A DNA stretch of 36,189 nucleotides, taken from positions 1 to 36,189 of the forward strand of contig JABLXV010000036.1 in the NCBI GenBank assembly GCA_013177895.1, given 5' to 3'. The notes beneath the pieces were generated by a model. It did not search any database, had not been told where the DNA came from, and worked only from the letters and a program-made list of their open reading frames with translations. Shown here in pieces: positions 33,190 through 36,189 of the stretch; the stretch's first letter is position 1; each line of letters begins with the position of its first letter. A program made the translations under genes and the position numbers. This DNA comes from Brevinematales bacterium (lineage in GTDB: Bacteria > Spirochaetota > Brevinematia > Brevinematales > GWF1-51-8).

Positions 33190-33630
33190 GAGCACGAATA
33201 GTAAACTTGCCCTGAGGAAAACCCCATCATAGCGATATCCGCCGGGTGATGCAATCTTCAGCTATTTTTCTGCAAAGAAATTGTGAAGAATAAAAAATAT
33301 TATAATATATTAAATACGTCTCATAAATATTTGACATTTCGATTTACAGTGATTAAACTACTACAGCTCTGTCTTTTTAAGAAGAAATTAGGTAAACCTT
33401 CCTTAAATCTCTTTTTACTATCATCGCCCCCGCTAACCCTCATACTGAAAATTGGGACATTATATGATGCTCTGTAATATCTCCCAATGACTGAGACTGA
33501 TGCTTTTGTTTATATGCATAACTAAAAGCAGAGAAGTCTTCTCGATATATGGTATATAGAAGCCGAAGAGGCGAACTATTATCTCAGGCATTGATTCTAG
33601 AAGGTTAATAAAACAGTTGGATGTTAAACG
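33190..33630 (+). other. Intergenic region and long leader upstream of the flavoprotein gene
   Basis: No gene is supported; a 64-codon ORF at 33283-33477 has no ribosome site or family resemblance and spans the promoter. A promoter (33331-33359) is followed by about 270 nt of leader holding three perfect hairpins: ATTGGGA/TCCCAAT (33451-33457, 33482-33488), GCTTTT/AAAAGC (33502-33507, 33524-33529) and GAGAAG-T-CTTCTC (33531-33543). It matches no riboswitch class I know. Confidence 0.5.
33331..33359 (+). promoter_or_regulatory. Promoter upstream of the flavoprotein gene
   Basis: A perfect TTGACA (33331-33336), a 17-bp spacer and TAAACT (33354-33359), two bases off the -10 consensus. Confidence 0.5.
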
Positions 33631-34734
33631 ATGAAAACATTGAAAATCGGTGATATTGAAGTAAGACTGCCCATCATTCAAGGCGGCATGGGTATCGGTG
33701 TGTCGTTGTCCGGCCTGGCGGGCGCAGTAGCAAACGAAGGCGGTATCGGCACTATCTCCGCTGTTATGCCGGGGTTTCGCGAACCCGATATCTATAAGAA
33801 TTATCTGGAAGCAAATATCAGAGGATTACGGAAGGAAATTCAACGCGCGAAAACTCTTACTAAAGGGATATTGGCAGTAAATATCATGGTCGCATTAACC
33901 AACTATGAAGATATGGTCAGGACAGCGATAGAAGAAGGCGCTGATATCATTATATCGGGAGCGGGATTACCGTTGGGATTACCTAAATACCTGAACGGTT
34001 CGTCAAGGACTAAGTTAATCCCGATCATTTCTACCGAACGTTCGGCGGATTTGATTATCAGAAAATGGCAAAAATCTTACAATTATATTCCCGACGCGCT
34101 GATACTTGAAAGCCCGTTTTCAGGTGGGCATCAGGGCGTTAAGGCAGACGAAATCAATCAGGATACCTTTACACTGGATCAGCAATTACCTAAAGTTCTC
34201 AGCGTCGTCGATAAATATCGGCAAATGTACGGTAAACCCATTCCCGTTATAGTCGCCGGCGGAATATATACCGGTGCGGATATAAAGAAGTATATGGATA
34301 TGGGCGCATCGGGGGCGCAACTCGGGTCAAGGTTTATTACAACCGACGAATGCGATGCCGATATCGAGTTTAAAAACCAATATCTGAACTGCAACAATAA
34401 AAACGATATTATTGTAATAAAAAGCCCGGTCGGATTACCCCTGAGAATCATCAAAAACAAATTTATCACTGAAGTATTAAAGGGTAAACGGAAACCGAAA
34501 GCATGCCCGTATAAATGCCTGCACACTTGCGATTATAAGGAAGTTTCTTTTTGTATTTCTATGGCATTAATGAATGCGCAAAGAGGAAACATCAACGAAG
34601 GGATTCTTTGCAGCGGAACCAACGGGTACAGGAATGATGAAATTATACCGGTTTCCGAACTGATATCCCGCATCAAGAGCGAGTACAATTTCAATCCGTT
34701 GAAGAAACTGAAACTCCAGCCCGCTGTGATCTAG
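33631..34734 (+). CDS. Nitronate monooxygenase-family FMN protein
   Basis: The 367-residue protein is an FMN-dependent TIM-barrel flavoprotein of the nitronate monooxygenase / 2-nitropropane dioxygenase family, which also contains the enoyl-ACP reductase FabK. Visible signatures are LPIIQGGMGIGVS at the N terminus, NEGGIGTISAV, ILAVNIMVAL, ADIIISGAGLP, the GGHQG loop with the conserved His, PVIVAGGIYTGADI and MGASGAQLGSRFI. A C-terminal Cys cluster (CPYKCLHTC plus a further Cys in VSFC) marks a subgroup of unknown substrate. The ATG at 33631 has only a weak GGA upstream. It sits alone between repeat-rich spacers. Substrate not assigned. Confidence 0.9.
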   Translation: MKTLKIGDIEVRLPIIQGGMGIGVSLSGLAGAVANEGGIGTISAVMPGFREPDIYKNYLEANIRGLRKEIQRAKTLTKGILAVNIMVALTNYEDMVRTAIEEGADIIISGAGLPLGLPKYLNGSSRTKLIPIISTERSADLIIRKWQKSYNYIPDALILESPFSGGHQGVKADEINQDTFTLDQQLPKVLSVVDKYRQMYGKPIPVIVAGGIYTGADIKKYMDMGASGAQLGSRFITTDECDADIEFKNQYLNCNNKNDIIVIKSPVGLPLRIIKNKFITEVLKGKRKPKACPYKCLHTCDYKEVSFCISMALMNAQRGNINEGILCSGTNGYRNDEIIPVSELISRIKSEYNFNPLKKLKLQPAVI

Positions 34735-34771
34735 CGTTTCCGTAACCCTGTTTGCGCGAATGGGAAATCCC

Positions 34772-34801
34772 GCCACAGAGACTCAGAGTACACAGAGGAA
34801 A
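34772..34801 (+). repeat. Dispersed repeat C, copy 1 (GCCACAGAGACTCAGAG type)
   Basis: About 30 bp beginning GCCACAGAGACTCAGAG, with one mismatch to 34954-34983. Confidence 0.75.
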
Positions 34802-34803
34802 TC

Positions 34804-34861
34804 CCGTCATTGCGATGCCGCGATACAAAGATTATTGAAGCGCGGTAGAAGCAATCTATAA
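34804..34861 (+). repeat. Dispersed repeat A, copy 2
   Basis: Second copy of the 58-bp repeat at 33061-33118, in the same orientation on the other side of the flavoprotein gene. Confidence 0.75.
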
Positions 34862-34953
34862 TCTAACACATCTTATATTATCATTACCGTGTCATCCCCT
34901 CGATGACCGGAGTGCAATTTATTATCCTATTTTCACACGGATGAGAGAATCTA

Positions 34954-34983
34954 GCCACAGAGACTCAGAGAACACAGAGGAAA
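34954..34983 (+). repeat. Dispersed repeat C, copy 2
   Basis: Second copy of the repeat at 34772-34801. It is followed by CGCGAATGGACACGAATG and GTGCGCGAATGGGC, near-repeats of a further short unit also present at 34752-34765. The rest of the 34735-35057 spacer shows no gene. Confidence 0.7.
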
Positions 34984-35057
34984 GGCAAGTTTAACCGCGA
35001 ATGGACACGAATGTGCGCGAATGGGCATAATATATTTACGGGATTTCTGCGTAGGGG

Positions 35058-35086
35058 TTGACATAAAACTGGGTTAAAGGTACAAT
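35058..35086 (+). promoter_or_regulatory. Promoter of the protein kinase gene
   Basis: A perfect TTGACA (35058-35063), a 17-bp spacer and TACAAT (35081-35086). The start near 35093 leaves a leader of under 20 nt to the ATG at 35111. Confidence 0.8.
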
Positions 35087-35110
35087 ACTTGTATAAAACG
35101 TGAGGAAATT

Positions 35111-36157
35111 ATGGATAATATAAAAGCTAAAAATCTATTTAAAGAAATTGAAGGGAAAGAGATTAATGGAATGATAATAAAAGAACTAATTGACCACGGA
35201 AAATCAGCAGCAGTGTTTCTTGGGGAAAAAGGCGAAAAAAAGTATGCAATAAAAATATTTGATAATGAATTAGTAGAAAGATATGGAGTTGAAATTCAGA
35301 AAAAAAGAATTGAACAAGAGCTATCTCTAAAAAATCATGGAATTATAAATCTTGTTAGTATTATAGATGGTGGTGAATATAACATCGCTAATATTGATTA
35401 TTGCTATATTATTATGGAATATGTAAAAGGGAAAAACCTAAAACAGTATATCAAAGAGCAACAAAGTGATATTGAATTAAGTATTATATTAGAAATTGTA
35501 AATTCTCTTATCATCACAAGCGAAGCCTTATTATCAAGAGAATTACCAATTGCTCATAGAGATATAAAACCTGAAAACATAATGATAACTAAAGATAATA
35601 AAGTTATTCTTATGGATTTAGGTGTGATTAAAATTATTGGAAGCCCTCATTTTACGAATGAAGACGAAAAAATATTTATCGGGACATTGCGATACGCTCC
35701 CCCAGAATTTCTTTTAGGGGAAGAGTCTGATAGTATAGAAGGATGGAGATCTGTAAATATTTATCAGATTGGTACCGTATTACATGATTTAATTACTCGG
35801 AAAGACATATTTGATGGATGTGATCCTTATGCTAAACTAGTTTTAGCAATTAAAGAAGATCAGGTACTGGTTCGGAATGATAATTATCCTTATGAATTAT
35901 TACAACTCACAAGAAACATGTTAATTAAACAATGGAAAAAACGGTTAGAAATAAGTTCTATTGAAAGAATAAAAAAGACCTTAATAACTATTGCTCAAAC
36001 ATCAAATGAATTAAACACAAATATACATCCTGATTATTTTGAAGAAATAAAACATTTAACATTGTATTGGCCCCAATTAATCAAGCAATTTTTAAGCCTA
36101 ATTTTTCCTGATTCTCACGGTAACAAACCGGGGATTGATATCCCAATCGTTCTATAA
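35111..36157 (+). CDS. Serine/threonine protein kinase (Hanks type), AT-rich
   Basis: The 348-residue protein is a eukaryotic-like Ser/Thr kinase. The ATP-binding Lys48 is in YAIKIF, the catalytic loop is HRDIKPEN (149-156), the metal-binding motif is DLG (169-171) in place of DFG, and the activation segment ends GTLRYAPPE (191-199). The glycine-rich loop is weak (DHGKSAAVFLG). The kinase domain ends near 290; the last 55 residues form a short tail without a membrane helix or known sensor domain, so it is cytosolic. Codon use is strongly AT-biased, unlike the rest of the window, and the flanking spacer is full of repeats, which points to horizontal acquisition. GAGGAAATT precedes the ATG. Substrates unknown; a role in defence is possible but unsupported by neighbours seen here. 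Confidence 0.9.
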   Translation: MDNIKAKNLFKEIEGKEINGMIIKELIDHGKSAAVFLGEKGEKKYAIKIFDNELVERYGVEIQKKRIEQELSLKNHGIINLVSIIDGGEYNIANIDYCYIIMEYVKGKNLKQYIKEQQSDIELSIILEIVNSLIITSEALLSRELPIAHRDIKPENIMITKDNKVILMDLGVIKIIGSPHFTNEDEKIFIGTLRYAPPEFLLGEESDSIEGWRSVNIYQIGTVLHDLITRKDIFDGCDPYAKLVLAIKEDQVLVRNDNYPYELLQLTRNMLIKQWKKRLEISSIERIKKTLITIAQTSNELNTNIHPDYFEEIKHLTLYWPQLIKQFLSLIFPDSHGNKPGIDIPIVL

Positions 36158-36189
36158 TCCAATGATGATTATAGTTCACAATAAAGTAT

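Noticed and set aside
33283-33477. 64-codon ORF in the repeat-rich spacer
   Set aside because: No ribosome site, no domain, AT-driven composition, and it spans the predicted promoter of the next gene.

Overview
The window reads as chromosome of a diderm, chemotactic bacterium, most plausibly a member of the Spirochaetota or a neighbouring lineage. The reasons are a large non-standard CheA-CheY-CheW-MCP cluster, a PSP1/HflX operon containing a long protein of a kind I associate with spirochaetes, outer-membrane-type and lipoprotein genes, and many textbook TTGACA-N16/17-TATAAT promoters. This assignment is inference; no rRNA or other marker gene is present. Most coding DNA is moderately GC-rich in third positions. 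The hsdS recognition domains, the 11.8-12.2 kb spacer and the kinase gene at the right edge are clearly AT-rich.

Left part (1-5232). A minus-strand operon encodes an M20 metallohydrolase, an acetate/propionate-kinase family enzyme and a truncated second acetate-kinase-like protein. It is preceded by a good sigma-54 promoter. A XylR/DmpR-type sigma-54 activator is transcribed divergently from a sigma-70 promoter whose -10 box lies inside a perfect 12+12 bp palindrome. This forms a self-contained sensor and catabolic operon. A remnant of a PP2C/SpoIIE-type phosphatase lies after the activator.

Restriction island (5233-12245). A complete Type I restriction-modification system (hsdM, hsdS, hsdR, minus strand) is followed upstream by an AT-rich spacer. 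The hsdS-hsdR junction carries four TACAGAT heptamers at 10-11 bp spacing.

Chemosensory region (12246-19945). A coiled-coil ORF is interrupted, without losing its frame, by an 88-bp palindromic module. A short unlisted gene encodes a free-standing 59-aa MshEN/GspE-N-like domain with its own promoter. Next comes the operon cheA-cheY-cheW-mcp. cheA is broken by one in-frame amber codon in the middle of its HPt domain and carries an internal MshEN-like domain. A divergent gene encodes a degenerate membrane MCP-like protein; both divergent promoters are visible.

Housekeeping region (19984-32987). This holds a secreted TPR protein; a tightly overlapped operon of PSP1 protein, unknown 621-aa protein, HflX and an extended SDR; two envelope genes (a secreted membrane-anchored protein and a DUF4097-like lipoprotein); a small secreted protein; acpP; and an outer-membrane-type protein followed by a Trk/Ktr potassium channel subunit.

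Right edge (32988-36189). Dispersed repeats of at least three families flank a nitronate-monooxygenase-like flavoprotein with a long, hairpin-rich leader and an AT-rich Ser/Thr protein kinase with its own consensus promoter. This part looks like recently rearranged accessory DNA.
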